Assembly: GCF_900188065.1 (NCBI RefSeq)
Contig: NZ_FZNQ01000004.1
Span: forward strand, 168,086-232,085
DNA from: Halorubrum vacuolatum
Lineage (GTDB): Archaea > Halobacteriota > Halobacteria > Halobacteriales > Haloferacaceae
Direction of reading: 5' to 3'
DNA length: 64,000 bases
Below are positions 17,251 to 25,447 of this stretch, in pieces. Position 1 is the first letter of the stretch. Every line of letters begins with the position of its first letter. The notes under the pieces are model-generated. The model was not told where the DNA came from, searched no databases, and was given only the letters and a program-made list of their open reading frames with translations. Position numbers and translations under genes: made by a program.

Positions 17251-18407
17251 CTCTGAGTTATCTTTCTGCGAATGTTCACCGCACCGTTCACATCTGCGTT
17301 CATCGTCGCTCCGCACGACGCGCAGACGTACAATCCACGCTCCACACGATTCGCCTCACGCTTCCGTCCACAGCACGAACACGTCTTTGACGTGTCCCGC
17401 TCGCTTGTTCGATCAACGAGGATACCGTGTTCTTCGGCCTTGTATTCGAGCAACCGAGTGAAGCGGTCGAACTCCCATCCGTGGAGTTTCTTGTTTCCAC
17501 GTCTCCCCCAGTTCCGCGAATCGCCGTTCTCGTCCTCACGAATCTCACTCAACTCACCGATGGCGATCCGACCGATCTCGTGGTCGATGCACTGATCTAC
17601 GACGTGTTTGGCGAGGGCGTGGAGAAAATGGTCTTTTCGACGAGACAATTTCTGTCGGGCGCGGAGCGCACGACGTGATGGACCGTTCTCGCCCTCCGTG
17701 TCGTACTCATCACGGGTGAAGTAGTGCTTGTCTTGCTTCAGCACGTTCCCCGGATACAACTCGGTCTCTCCGTCATCGTAGGCTATGGCAAGGTAGTTCT
17801 TGATACCGAGATCGATTCCAGCCGTGTTGTCACCGGGGGCGTCCTCAACGGGGATTTCGACCTTGCAGACGAGGTGGAGTTCCCAGCGGTCGCCGTTCCA
17901 GACGGCTCGCACTTGCTGGATGTTCTCCACAGTCACGTCCGGTCGTGTTTCATACTCTACAAGGATGAAATCCGAGCGGTGATTCTTCAGGTTGAACCCC
18001 TTGCTCAGACGGAGCTTATTGTGTTTGGAATCGTGCTTGATGCCGTTCTGCTTCCACGTCACGGTGGAACGCGGGTGGTTGTCACCTCGCTTTCGGTATC
18101 CCGGCGGATTCGCATTCGAGTCGCCGTTCTTGCGCTTTCTGAACCATCCGGTGAACGACTCAGCAAGCTCTTCAAGAAATCGCTGACTTGACTGCGAATG
18201 GAGGTCACTATATCGTTCGTGGTCTTTTAATTCGCGCTTGAGGTCGGCTTCGGACGGGATCTCGCCAGTGTCATCCCATTCTTGGCGGATGTAGTAGCGG
18301 GCGACGTTCCACAGTTTCGAGGCTGAGTGCCCGCAGTCATCGAGGTCGCCACTCACCTGCTGATGATTGACGATTTTCGCTCGATAGGTGCGGGTGGTTT
18401 CCAGCAT
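17139..18407 (-). CDS. tnpB: TnpB, RNA-guided nuclease of an IS1341-type element
   Basis: A 422-residue TnpB, the ancestor-type of Cas12 nucleases. It contains the helical RNA-binding N-terminal half, then the split RuvC domain with all three acidic residues: Asp199 in AGIDLGIKNYLA, Glu285 in IAIGELSEI and Asp372 in MNADVNGAVNIRRK. A four-cysteine zinc finger sits between them (CSCCG at about 343-347 and CASCG at about 362-366). The protein therefore looks intact and should be an active omega-RNA-guided DNA endonuclease that promotes retention of the element. The right-end hairpin lies 20 bases beyond its stop codon, so the guide RNA would overlap the 3' end of the gene. No tnpA is present. 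Confidence 0.93.
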   Translation of the reverse strand: MLETTRTYRAKIVNHQQVSGDLDDCGHSASKLWNVARYYIRQEWDDTGEIPSEADLKRELKDHERYSDLHSQSSQRFLEELAESFTGWFRKRKNGDSNANPPGYRKRGDNHPRSTVTWKQNGIKHDSKHNKLRLSKGFNLKNHRSDFILVEYETRPDVTVENIQQVRAVWNGDRWELHLVCKVEIPVEDAPGDNTAGIDLGIKNYLAIAYDDGETELYPGNVLKQDKHYFTRDEYDTEGENGPSRRALRARQKLSRRKDHFLHALAKHVVDQCIDHEIGRIAIGELSEIREDENGDSRNWGRRGNKKLHGWEFDRFTRLLEYKAEEHGILVDRTSERDTSKTCSCCGRKREANRVERGLYVCASCGATMNADVNGAVNIRRKITQSPPTGDMSNGRLARPVAYLFNQTSGRFAPSEQVGCEP

Positions 18408-18521
18408 CGGACTGTGTCTTTAAACACTTATGAAGAATAGCATATTAAAAACAACGACCGAGACGGGGAATATCCGGACTTGCTATCAACGGTGGATGGA
18501 GTAGAATAGTGTCGGATTCAT

Positions 18522-18607
18522 CCTGCGTTAACGAGACCGAAGGTCTCGTTCGCACACCAGAAATCAAAGATTTCTGGGGACGCCTGAAGGCGCAGGTATT
18601 CTCCTTG
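18522..18607. repeat. Left-end cloverleaf of the tnpB element
   Basis: CCTGCG (18522-18527) pairs with CGCAGG (18591-18596) around two perfect hairpins: a 9-bp stem 18530-18550 and a 9-bp stem 18557-18577. A third small stem, 18581-18592, would compete with the outer pairing. The same layout occurs at 62,767-62,841 with outer arms CCCGCG/CGCGGG and changed hairpin loops. Confidence 0.6.
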
Positions 18608-18620
18608 TTTTCGTATAAAT

Positions 18621-18782
18621 GCGCCGTCAGGGAATCACGCGAACGAAGTGCGTGTGAGTACGGACGGGGAACGACTGAAAGGAGTGCGCCGTCCGGGAAT
18701 TGAACCGGAGGAAGCCGTTCCGGGCGTGCGGCCTCGCTTCGCTCACCCGTTCCGGGGCTGCGGCTTCCAGGGTTCAATTTCC
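18621..18782. repeat. Decayed copies of the tRNA-Gly 3' end (attachment-site scars)
   Basis: Two partial copies of the neighbouring tRNA-Gly 3' end lie beside it in the same orientation: 18621-18635 (15 nt, one mismatch) and 18686-18706 (21 nt, identical through the T arm). A third, inverted T-arm fragment at 18771-18782 pairs with the second, making an imperfect palindrome across 18696-18782 whose inner stem is GGAAGCCG/CGGCTTCC. Partial tRNA 3' ends beside an intact tRNA are the usual scars of integrase-mediated insertion. No integrase gene remains here. A 450-base open frame across the region is an artefact. Confidence 0.6.
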
Positions 18783-18820
18783 ATGGCGATTTCACTCCCC
18801 ACGTTTGTTCGTCGTGAAAT

Positions 18821-18890
18821 GCGCCGTCCGGGAATTGAACCCGGGCTAGTGGCTTGGGAAGCCACTGTCCTACCACTGGACCAACGGCGC
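18821..18890 (-). tRNA. tRNA-Gly (anticodon CCC)
   Basis: On the reverse strand the sequence folds into a complete 70-nt cloverleaf: 7-bp acceptor GCGCCGT/ACGGCGC, D stem GTCC/GGAC, anticodon stem GTGGC/GCCAC with loop TTCCCAA (anticodon CCC), and T stem CCGGG/CCCGG with loop TTCAATT. The CCA tail is not encoded. It decodes GGG glycine codons. Its 3' end is repeated nearby, marking it as an integration target. Confidence 0.95.
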
Positions 18891-19002
18891 GCACACGACC
18901 GTATTGGACCGCTCCACTTCAACGTAGCGCTTCCGGGGTCGGACCATACCTTACAGAGTTGGTGTATCACTTATGTTCATATGACCTCCATTTTCACCCT
19001 GT

Positions 19003-19413
19003 ATGCAACGAATCGCTGACGATCGACGTGAGATCTACGTCCACCCCGGAGCAACCGTCGACGACCTGCCGATCACCGACGAGGTACCGATCCCCCCGGT
19101 GGCGAAGGCGGATCCGTTCGTCCCGGACAACATGCAGGACCCGAAGATCTACACCGGCGACGTGATCGCCGGAGTATCGAACGGGGAGGTCGCCTTCGTC
19201 GAACTGATCGTGGATAAGCTCGAGGACGGAGTGATCGTGGCCCCGCTCGACCGTGGGATGCCGACGTACATCCCGGACAACCTGTTCAGCGCGCGGATAT
19301 TGCGTGCCGACCGGATGCACATCTTCGAGGCCATCGGGACGGAGGTCGAACCGCCGGATGTCGAATTCGACATCACGAAGCTGGAAACGCCCACGGAGGA
19401 GCGCCCGCGATAA
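19003..19413 (+). CDS. Conserved hypothetical protein beside tRNA-Gly
   Basis: I do not recognise this 136-residue acidic protein. It is soluble and without signal peptide or membrane helix. Several short predicted beta strands (EVAFVELIVDKL, GVIVAPLDRG, MHIFEAIGTEVE) suggest a small alpha/beta or beta-barrel fold. Codon use matches the high-GC chromosome, and the ATG at 19003 opens the frame shortly after the tRNA. It precedes the OLD-like ATPase gene on the same strand by 92 bases, so co-transcription is possible, but nothing shows a functional link. Confidence 0.65.
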   Translation: MQRIADDRREIYVHPGATVDDLPITDEVPIPPVAKADPFVPDNMQDPKIYTGDVIAGVSNGEVAFVELIVDKLEDGVIVAPLDRGMPTYIPDNLFSARILRADRMHIFEAIGTEVEPPDVEFDITKLETPTEERPR

Positions 19414-19505
19414 CCCGCGAGGGACGGCGCTGATCCGTCCCCCGAGCGGCCGGCTGCCGCGTCCAGTCGCGCCGTCGACCCTTCGATTCATCAGATACGA
19501 CACCA

Positions 19506-21455
19506 ATGGACCTCCAACACGTTCGCGTTCGAAACTACAAAAGCATCGACGACACCGGATGGGTCGAGATCGACGATCTGACCTGTCTGATCGGCAAGAA
19601 CGAATCGGGCAAGACCGTCTTCATGGAGGCGATCGAGCGGCTATCGCCCGCCTACGGATCGGCCACGTTCGATCCGGCTACCGAGTACCCGAAACATCGG
19701 TGGCCGACATATCGCCGGCGACACGAGTCCGATCCCGACCCGGTGGTGAGCGCGCGGTTCGCCATCGACGAGGAGGAACGCGACCGGCTGCAGGAACGAC
19801 ACGCACGGCCGGTGGATGGGACCGTCACCGTGACCAGGGACTACGACGGTCGGCTGCGGTGGGACCTTGCGGTCGATGAGGCCGCCTACATCGACGACTT
19901 CCTCGCCGAACGGGAGCTTCCGGACGCGGTGCGCAACGAGGCGATGGAGGCGGCGTCGATCGCCGAACTCGAGGCCACGCTTCGACGGATCGACCCGGAA
20001 ACCGCCGGGATCGACGAATCGGCACTCGAAGCGGTGATCGGCACCGTCCCGTCGACCGCCGATGAGTTGGCCGACCGGATCGGTTCCGACCTGCTCGCCG
20101 AGTCGCTTCCGGCGATCCAGTACGTGGGTGAGTACGCGACGTTGGATGCGCGGATCGATCTCGACGCGTTCGCCGAACGAGTCGATTCGGGGGACCTCAC
20201 CGCGTCCGATCGGGCGTTCGAGGCGCTCTGTACCGTCGCGAACCTCGACCGCGAGACGGTGCAGGAGGACGACCCGTCCGAGGTGCTCACGGAGTTGGAG
20301 TCGGCGTCCCGGGAGGTCAACGAGGCCGTCGCCCGCTACTGGAGTCAGTCGGATGATGTCGGCGTCAGGCTTCGGCTGGCGGACGAGGGGGAGGTGATCG
20401 AGCTCCGCGTCGAGAACCTCGATCACGGCGTCACGGTTCCGTTCGACCGGCGCTCCCGTGGATTCCGGTGGTTCTTCTCGACGGTCTGTACGCTCCTCGC
20501 CACCCGCGATCTCGACGACGACCGGATCCTGTTGCTCGATGAACCCGGGCTTCATCTCCACCCGAAAGCGAAACGTGAGTTCCGTCGGTTCCTCGATTCG
20601 GAACTCGCCGGCACGGGAACGGTGATGTACAGCACGCATTCGCCGTTCATGATCGACACCGATCGGGCCTATCGAACGAAGGCGATCGTGAAGGATCCGG
20701 ATGGGGGGACCCACGTGGTCGAAGCCCCGGGGACGGCCGACGACTACACGCGGTTTCCGCTCCGAAGCGTGTTCGAACTGGACGTGATGGAGACGGTCGT
20801 CGCCCGGTCCGAGCTGCTGTGTGTCGAGGATGAAACCACGTACGAATACCTGTACAACGGCTTCGAGCTGCTCGAGGGAACGGACGCGACCGTTCTCGAC
20901 AGGCGGTGGACGACGCTGCCGATCGGGTCGCTTGAAAACACCGATACCGTCCGAGCCGTGTTCGACGCAAGCGACGGCGAGGTCGCGGTCCTTCACGACG
21001 GCCGGTCGATCGACGGCTGGAGTCCCCCGGTGGACGCGAAGACGGTGCCGCTCGGATCGTTCGTGAACGTCGATGGCACGGCGACGATAGAGGACCTGCT
21101 TTCGGAATCGTTCTACCTGACGGTGGTGAACCGTGCCTATGCCGCTGCGCTCTCCGCGGCGGACTGTCCGGAGCGGCTCACCGCGGAGGAACTCGCGTCG
21201 GTTCGATCGACGGGGCCGATCGTCGAACGCCTCTCGGCGTACTTCGAGGCGCACGACGTCGCCGGCGGGACGTTCGACCGGGCCGTTCCGTCACGGTATC
21301 TGCAGGCGAACCGTGAGGAGTTCGTCGACGTGGTCGATATGGACACACGGAAGACGTTCAGCTCGCTCGCCCGACGCCTCAACGGCGAACTCGAGTCGAT
21401 CGGCCGGCCCTCACGCCGGAGCGGTTCGTTCCTCGATTCGCTGCTCGGTCGGTGA
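19506..21455 (+). CDS. OLD-like AAA ATPase (SMC-type ATP-binding, possible TOPRIM remnant)
   Basis: A 649-residue ATPase of the AAA_15/OLD-like group. It starts MDLQHVRVRNYKSIDDTGWV, typical of RecF/OLD proteins, then has Walker A IGKNESGKT (about residues 29-37). Much later come Walker B RILLLDEPGLHLHP (near 342) and the H-loop MYSTHSPFMIDTD. The C-terminal part resembles a divergent TOPRIM nuclease: LCVEDETTYEYLYNG in the place of the first acidic motif and VAVLHDGRS in the place of the DxD motif, though the residues are not a perfect match. OLD-family nucleases often act in anti-phage defence. The location next to a tRNA with integration scars is compatible with that, but core-like GC content argues it is not recent. 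Confidence 0.8.
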   Translation: MDLQHVRVRNYKSIDDTGWVEIDDLTCLIGKNESGKTVFMEAIERLSPAYGSATFDPATEYPKHRWPTYRRRHESDPDPVVSARFAIDEEERDRLQERHARPVDGTVTVTRDYDGRLRWDLAVDEAAYIDDFLAERELPDAVRNEAMEAASIAELEATLRRIDPETAGIDESALEAVIGTVPSTADELADRIGSDLLAESLPAIQYVGEYATLDARIDLDAFAERVDSGDLTASDRAFEALCTVANLDRETVQEDDPSEVLTELESASREVNEAVARYWSQSDDVGVRLRLADEGEVIELRVENLDHGVTVPFDRRSRGFRWFFSTVCTLLATRDLDDDRILLLDEPGLHLHPKAKREFRRFLDSELAGTGTVMYSTHSPFMIDTDRAYRTKAIVKDPDGGTHVVEAPGTADDYTRFPLRSVFELDVMETVVARSELLCVEDETTYEYLYNGFELLEGTDATVLDRRWTTLPIGSLENTDTVRAVFDASDGEVAVLHDGRSIDGWSPPVDAKTVPLGSFVNVDGTATIEDLLSESFYLTVVNRAYAAALSAADCPERLTAEELASVRSTGPIVERLSAYFEAHDVAGGTFDRAVPSRYLQANREEFVDVVDMDTRKTFSSLARRLNGELESIGRPSRRSGSFLDSLLGR

Positions 21456-21516
21456 CCTCCCGGGCACGGGTCACCGCCTCCCGGACGTTTATTCGACGTG
21501 ACGCGAATCCGTATCC

Positions 21517-22923
21517 ATGAGCACGGAGACCGACGTGTTGCGGGACCGGATTCGAACGCGGGCGACGACGCTTGCGGCGCCGCTGGGCCGAGCGTGGACC
21601 GACGATCGGCCGTGGCGGTTGCTCACCGACCTCACCGCGATCGGGAGCCGAATGGCCGGCAGCGACGGGGAACGTCGGGCGGCCGAGGTCGTTGCGGCGG
21701 CGATGCGGGAGGCAGGTGTCCGGGACGTGCGAATCGATCCCTTCGAACTGTCGGCGTGGGAGCGCGGCGGAAGCGACCTCGAGCTAACGGTGCCGCGGGA
21801 GACGGACGCGGGATCGGCGCCGACGACCAGGCGGTTCGAGACGGTGGCGCTCCCGTACTCGCCGGCGGGCGCCGTGAGCGGCGAACTCGTCGACGTCGGC
21901 TACGGCACGCCGGAGGAGATCGACGCCGTCGATGTGGCCGGACGGATCGCCGTCGCCTCGACCACCACGCCACCGGGTTCGCGGTTCGTCCACCGGATGG
22001 AGAAGTTCGGCTACGCCGTCGAGCAGGGTGCGGTCGGCTTCGTCTTCGTCAACCATCTCGACGGGCAGCTACCGCCGACCGGGTCGCTTACGTTCGGGGC
22101 GGAGGCCGACGCGGTCGCCGTCGGCGTCTCGAAGGAGAGCGGCGCGTGGCTTCGCGAGTACGCGAGCAATACGTCCGGGCCGGTCGCGACGGTCGACCTC
22201 TCGGTGTCGGCGCGCACCCGACCCGCCGAGAGTCGGAACGTCGTCGGCCGTATCGGCCCGGATACCGACGAACGACTCCTTCTCGTCGCACACATCGACG
22301 GCCACGACATCGCGGAGGGCGCGCTGGATAACGGCTGTGGGATCGCGACTGCGGTGACGGCGGCCGGGATCCTCGCCGACGCGGAGCTCCCGATCGGCGT
22401 CGACGTCGTCGGGGTCGGCGCCGAGGAGATCGGCCTGCTCGGGGCCGAACGGCTCGCTGAGACGGTCGATCTCGAGACGGTGAAAGCCGTGATCAACGTC
22501 GACGGGGCCGGGCGCTTTCGGAACCTCGTCGCGCTCGCACACGACTCATCCGCGATGGAGCGGGTCGCGGACGCGGTCGCGGAGGCGATCCGCCAGCCGA
22601 TCGAGACGCGGATCGAGCCGCATCCCTTCTCGGACCATTGGCCGTTCCTTCGGCAGGGGGTCCCCGCCGTCCAGCTCCACAGCGACTCGGGTGAGCGTGG
22701 CCGTGGCTGGGGACACACGCACGCGGACACCCGCGACAAGATCGACGACCGAAACGTCCGCGAGCACGCGATGCTCACGGCGCTTCTCGTCGCCGAACTC
22801 GCCGACCCGGACCGGGAGGTCCCGCGACTCGATCCGGAGTCGCTGATATCGTCCTTCCGCGAGGCGGAGTTCGAGGTCGGGATGCGGGCCGCCGACCTGT
22901 GGCCCGCGGGGTGGGATGGGTGA
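21517..22923 (+). CDS. M28-family zinc aminopeptidase
   Basis: A 468-residue peptidase of the M28 (aminopeptidase Y/S) family. A protease-associated insert (about residues 100-200, with RIAVASTTTPPGS) precedes the zinc domain. Metal ligands are seen in order: His and Asp in VAHIDGHDIAEGALDNGCG, Glu pair in GVGAEEIGLLGAE, Asp in VINVDGAGR, and His in FSDHWPF. No signal peptide is visible at the N-terminus, so it is likely cytoplasmic and trims peptides, possibly those released by the proteasome. The ATG at 21517 follows the OLD-like gene by 61 bases on the same strand. Confidence 0.9.
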   Translation: MSTETDVLRDRIRTRATTLAAPLGRAWTDDRPWRLLTDLTAIGSRMAGSDGERRAAEVVAAAMREAGVRDVRIDPFELSAWERGGSDLELTVPRETDAGSAPTTRRFETVALPYSPAGAVSGELVDVGYGTPEEIDAVDVAGRIAVASTTTPPGSRFVHRMEKFGYAVEQGAVGFVFVNHLDGQLPPTGSLTFGAEADAVAVGVSKESGAWLREYASNTSGPVATVDLSVSARTRPAESRNVVGRIGPDTDERLLLVAHIDGHDIAEGALDNGCGIATAVTAAGILADAELPIGVDVVGVGAEEIGLLGAERLAETVDLETVKAVINVDGAGRFRNLVALAHDSSAMERVADAVAEAIRQPIETRIEPHPFSDHWPFLRQGVPAVQLHSDSGERGRGWGHTHADTRDKIDDRNVREHAMLTALLVAELADPDREVPRLDPESLISSFREAEFEVGMRAADLWPAGWDG

Positions 22924-23132
22924 TCCGTGGCCCGCGGGGTGGAGGCTGAACTGACCGAGGGGGATGGATGAAGCGGGCCGACCCGGATACCTGACTGCAT
23001 GGCGAACGCGACCGGTTTCGAAGGACCGAGGCGTCCCCGTCCCTCGTGGTGCATGGATGATCACCGCTCGTGCGCCGGGAATCCACCTTTACGACAAACG
23101 TTCTCTGAAACCCCTCATAACTTGATGTTTTT

Positions 23133-23155
23133 GTTCTTTTGAATCAGAAAAGAAC
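23133..23155. promoter_or_regulatory. 8-bp inverted repeat, candidate operator
   Basis: GTTCTTTT and AAAAGAAC form perfect arms around a 7-base spacer in the AT-rich control region (22,924-23,223) of the helix-turn-helix gene at 23224. That 300-base stretch also has CAAACGTT-type sequence twice (near 23,096 and 23,184) and a TATA-like TTTATAC near 23,190, about 30 bases before the start. Autoregulation is plausible. Confidence 0.45.
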
Positions 23156-23223
23156 ACTACTACACCATATAAGGCATTTTAACCAAACGTTTATACACGA
23201 GAATCGGTTCGATCGGATCACGT

Positions 23224-23826
23224 ATGTCGACGCTTGAACTGAGTGCGAGTCAGAAACGTATCCTCACGGCGCTCGTGAACCGTTCGGACGGGGAGGAAGT
23301 GGTCCGTGGGAAAGACATCGCGGCGGCGATCGATCGGAACCCCGGCACGGTACGGAACCGGATGCAGTCGCTCACGGCGCTCCAGCTCGTCGAGGGGGTT
23401 CCCGGCCCGAAGGGCGGCTACAAACCGACGACGAAGGCCTACGAGACGCTCGACGTCGATCGGATGGAGGATCCGGCGCGGGTACCCATCGAGGTGAACG
23501 ATCGTCCGGTGCCGGGCGTGAACGTCGAGGGGATCACCTTCGGGGCCGTCCACAACCCCGACGTCTGTCGTGCGGAGGTGAGCGTTCGCGGCGCGCTGGA
23601 CGGCCTCTCGGAGGGGGATCGGATCGCGCTCGGACCGACGCCGACGGTCGGGCTCCGCCTCGATGGCGTCGTCGACGGCGTCGACCCCGTCGATAACGTC
23701 CTCGTGATCGAGATCGTCGGGATGGCGCTGGCCGACGCCGATGTCGACGAACGGGGAGCAACCGACACCGCCGTCGAGACGACCAGCTACGCCGACGCCG
23801 ACGTCGTCGCCGGCGACGCCGACTGA
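23224..23826 (+). CDS. Winged helix-turn-helix transcriptional regulator
   Basis: A 200-residue regulator. The N-terminal 75 residues form a winged helix (SASQKRILTALVNR, then KDIAAAIDRNPGTVRNRMQSL as recognition region, and VEGVPGPKGGYKPT as wing), resembling Rrf2/MarR-type haloarchaeal regulators. Residues 85-165 form a beta-rich domain (ARVPIEVNDRPVPGVNVEGITF) that may sense a ligand or dimerise, and the tail is acidic. The gene is preceded by an unusual AT-rich control region with an inverted repeat, suggesting it regulates itself. The ligand is unknown. Confidence 0.75.
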   Translation: MSTLELSASQKRILTALVNRSDGEEVVRGKDIAAAIDRNPGTVRNRMQSLTALQLVEGVPGPKGGYKPTTKAYETLDVDRMEDPARVPIEVNDRPVPGVNVEGITFGAVHNPDVCRAEVSVRGALDGLSEGDRIALGPTPTVGLRLDGVVDGVDPVDNVLVIEIVGMALADADVDERGATDTAVETTSYADADVVAGDAD

Positions 23827-23838
23827 CCGAGCCCTCGA

Positions 23839-24858
23839 TCACTCCCCGCCGCGGTCGGCCATCACGTCACCGATCCGGGACCGGATCGCGCCGGAGACTG
23901 CGGCCGTACGGAGCGCTTCACGTCGTCGCTCGCGGAAGGCCGCACGGGCGGCCTCGGCGGCCTGCTCATCGAGTTCGAATCGAACCCCTTCGTAGGCGAC
24001 GTCCCACAACACAAGCGGCTCGGGCTCCGCCGGCCCGACCCCGAGATGCCCGGGAAGTGGATCCGGATCGAGGACCCGGTCGAGAAACGGGAGATCCGCC
24101 CGGCCGGTGGCGACGAGGCGTGCCACAGCGACGAGACGACGGACGAGCGCGCGCGGGAAGCCGTCGGCGGTCACCTCGATCACGAGAAATCGCCCCTTCC
24201 GGGTCGCGCTCGCGTCGATCGTCCGAACCGTGCCGCGTTCGTCGGTCGTGAGGTTTCGGAAGTCGTGGGTTCCAGCGAGCCGCGACAGCGCCGCCCGGAG
24301 GCGTTCCGGGTCGACGACCTCCGTCTCCTCCACGTTGCGGTGGTCACCTTCGACCACGTTGCGGTGGTCACCTTCGACCACGTTGCGGTGGTCTCCACCG
24401 TTCACGTTGTGGTGGTCGCCACCATCCCCATCCCGTGGCGCGTCGAGGTAGTACCGATACGTGCGCTCGACCGCCCGGTGGGTCGCATGGAAGTCATTGG
24501 GCACGTCAGCGGCGGCCCAGACTCGGATCGAATCGGGAAGCCGGCTGTTGAACGCGCGCGGACGCAACCAGTTCGGGGCGTCGAACGCGACGGTCTGTGC
24601 GACCGCGGAGACGCCGGCATCGGTCCGGCCGGCGGCGGCGTAGCCGTCCGGGGTCGCGTGGGTCGGTCCCGAACCCCGATCGACGACCCCGAGGTCGGCG
24701 AGCGCGCCGAGGAGCGTTCCCTCGACGGTCCTCGCATGGGGCTGGCGCTGAAAGCCGGCGTATCTTCGGCCGTCGTAGGCGACGCGGTAGGCTCGTCGTC
24801 CGTCCGCGATGGTCCCCGGATCCGGTGGGTCCTCCCCGCGGGTGGGTGTACGGCTCAC
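23839..24858 (-). CDS. truA: tRNA pseudouridine synthase A with an inserted repeat
   Basis: A 339-residue TruA-family enzyme that isomerises uridines 38-40 of the tRNA anticodon arm. The catalytic Asp80 is in YAAAGRTDAGVSA, preceded by the YDGRRYAGFQRQP motif at about residues 28-40. Later motifs RTYRYYL, GTHDFRNLT and FPRALVRRLVAVARLVATG are normal. Between residues about 147 and 176 sits an unusual His/Asp/Asn-rich tandem repeat (GDHRNVVE three times), encoded by a 24-nt DNA repeat; it falls in a surface loop position and should not touch the active site. The gene is convergent with the upstream regulator. Confidence 0.94.
   Translation of the reverse strand: MSRTPTRGEDPPDPGTIADGRRAYRVAYDGRRYAGFQRQPHARTVEGTLLGALADLGVVDRGSGPTHATPDGYAAAGRTDAGVSAVAQTVAFDAPNWLRPRAFNSRLPDSIRVWAAADVPNDFHATHRAVERTYRYYLDAPRDGDGGDHHNVNGGDHRNVVEGDHRNVVEGDHRNVEETEVVDPERLRAALSRLAGTHDFRNLTTDERGTVRTIDASATRKGRFLVIEVTADGFPRALVRRLVAVARLVATGRADLPFLDRVLDPDPLPGHLGVGPAEPEPLVLWDVAYEGVRFELDEQAAEAARAAFRERRREALRTAAVSGAIRSRIGDVMADRGGE
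24331..24426. repeat. 24-nt tandem repeat inside truA
   Basis: Four units start at 24331, 24355, 24379 and 24403. The first two are identical, the third and fourth drift. The unit is a multiple of three, so length changes keep the truA frame. It reads as GDHRNVVE-type repeats in the protein. Confidence 0.9.
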
Positions 24859-24867
24859 AGTTCCCGC

Positions 24868-25320
24868 TCACGCGTCCGGGTCATCCACCGTTCGGCCCTC
24901 TATCGGGACCGTCACCACCGGCACGGGCGAGATTCGAACGATCCGCTCCGTCACGCTCCCGAGGAGCACGCGTCGGAGCCCCGTCTTGGCGCTCGTCGAC
25001 AGTACCACGAGGTCGGCGTCCGTCGCGTCGATCGCGTTCTCGATGGCGTCGACCGCGCCGTCGTGAACGATGCCCCCGGTTACCTCGATGTCCGACACCT
25101 CCAGCGCCTCGACGACCGACTCGACACGCTTCCGGGCCCGTTTTTCGACCCGCTCCGCGAACGAGCCGCTTCGGCGTCCCTCCTCGGTCCGTTCGAGCGT
25201 GTCGACTGCACACACCACGTGGACGGTGGCGTCGTATCGTTCGGCGAGGCTCCTCGCGTGCGGGATCGCGGCGGTCGATTCGCCGTCGGGAGCGACCGGC
25301 AGGAGAAGAACGTCGTACAT
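24868..25320 (-). CDS. Universal stress protein (UspA family)
   Basis: A 150-residue UspA-type protein from the ATG at 25320 ([15 protein letters not shown]). It has the family layout: first beta strand with the Asp of PVAPDGES, the middle helix with [19 protein letters not shown], the strand [28 protein letters not shown] and the terminal VPVVTVP. The nucleotide-binding motif G-2x-G-9x-G-(S/T) is only partly kept (the first glycine appears replaced), so ATP binding is uncertain. It is a single gene nine bases beyond truA on the same strand, probably separately expressed. Confidence 0.88.
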   Translation of the reverse strand: MYDVLLLPVAPDGESTAAIPHARSLAERYDATVHVVCAVDTLERTEEGRRSGSFAERVEKRARKRVESVVEALEVSDIEVTGGIVHDGAVDAIENAIDATDADLVVLSTSAKTGLRRVLLGSVTERIVRISPVPVVTVPIEGRTVDDPDA

Positions 25321-25447
25321 GCCGGTCAGTGAATCGCGGACGGCAAAACGGTACCGGCCATCATCGGCGACTCGATGGCGGCCGCGGATCGTCCCGTGGC
25401 CGACACGGATGCGCAAGGTTTTCCGGGCGCCTCCCGTGAGTCGAGGT

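Larger units (their letters stand above)
17093..18610 (-). mobile_element. IS200/IS605-group element carrying tnpB only (IS1341 type)
   Basis: An element of about 1.5 kb with a single tnpB gene and no TnpA. It has no inverted repeats; instead both ends carry hairpins, as expected of the IS200/IS605 group. The right end on the tnpB sense strand is the stem 17100-17119 (CCCGCG with CGCGGG) followed by GGATGTCAA. The left end is the cloverleaf-like block 18522-18596 followed by AAGGAG-type sequence near 18,601-18,607. Its mobilisation would need TnpA in trans. Exact borders are inferred from the end motifs. Confidence 0.75.

Noticed and set aside
18445..18894. 149-residue reverse-strand open frame
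   Set aside because: It runs through the tRNA-Gly and its fragments; the protein-like text (WKLNPGSRSPG) is tRNA-derived.
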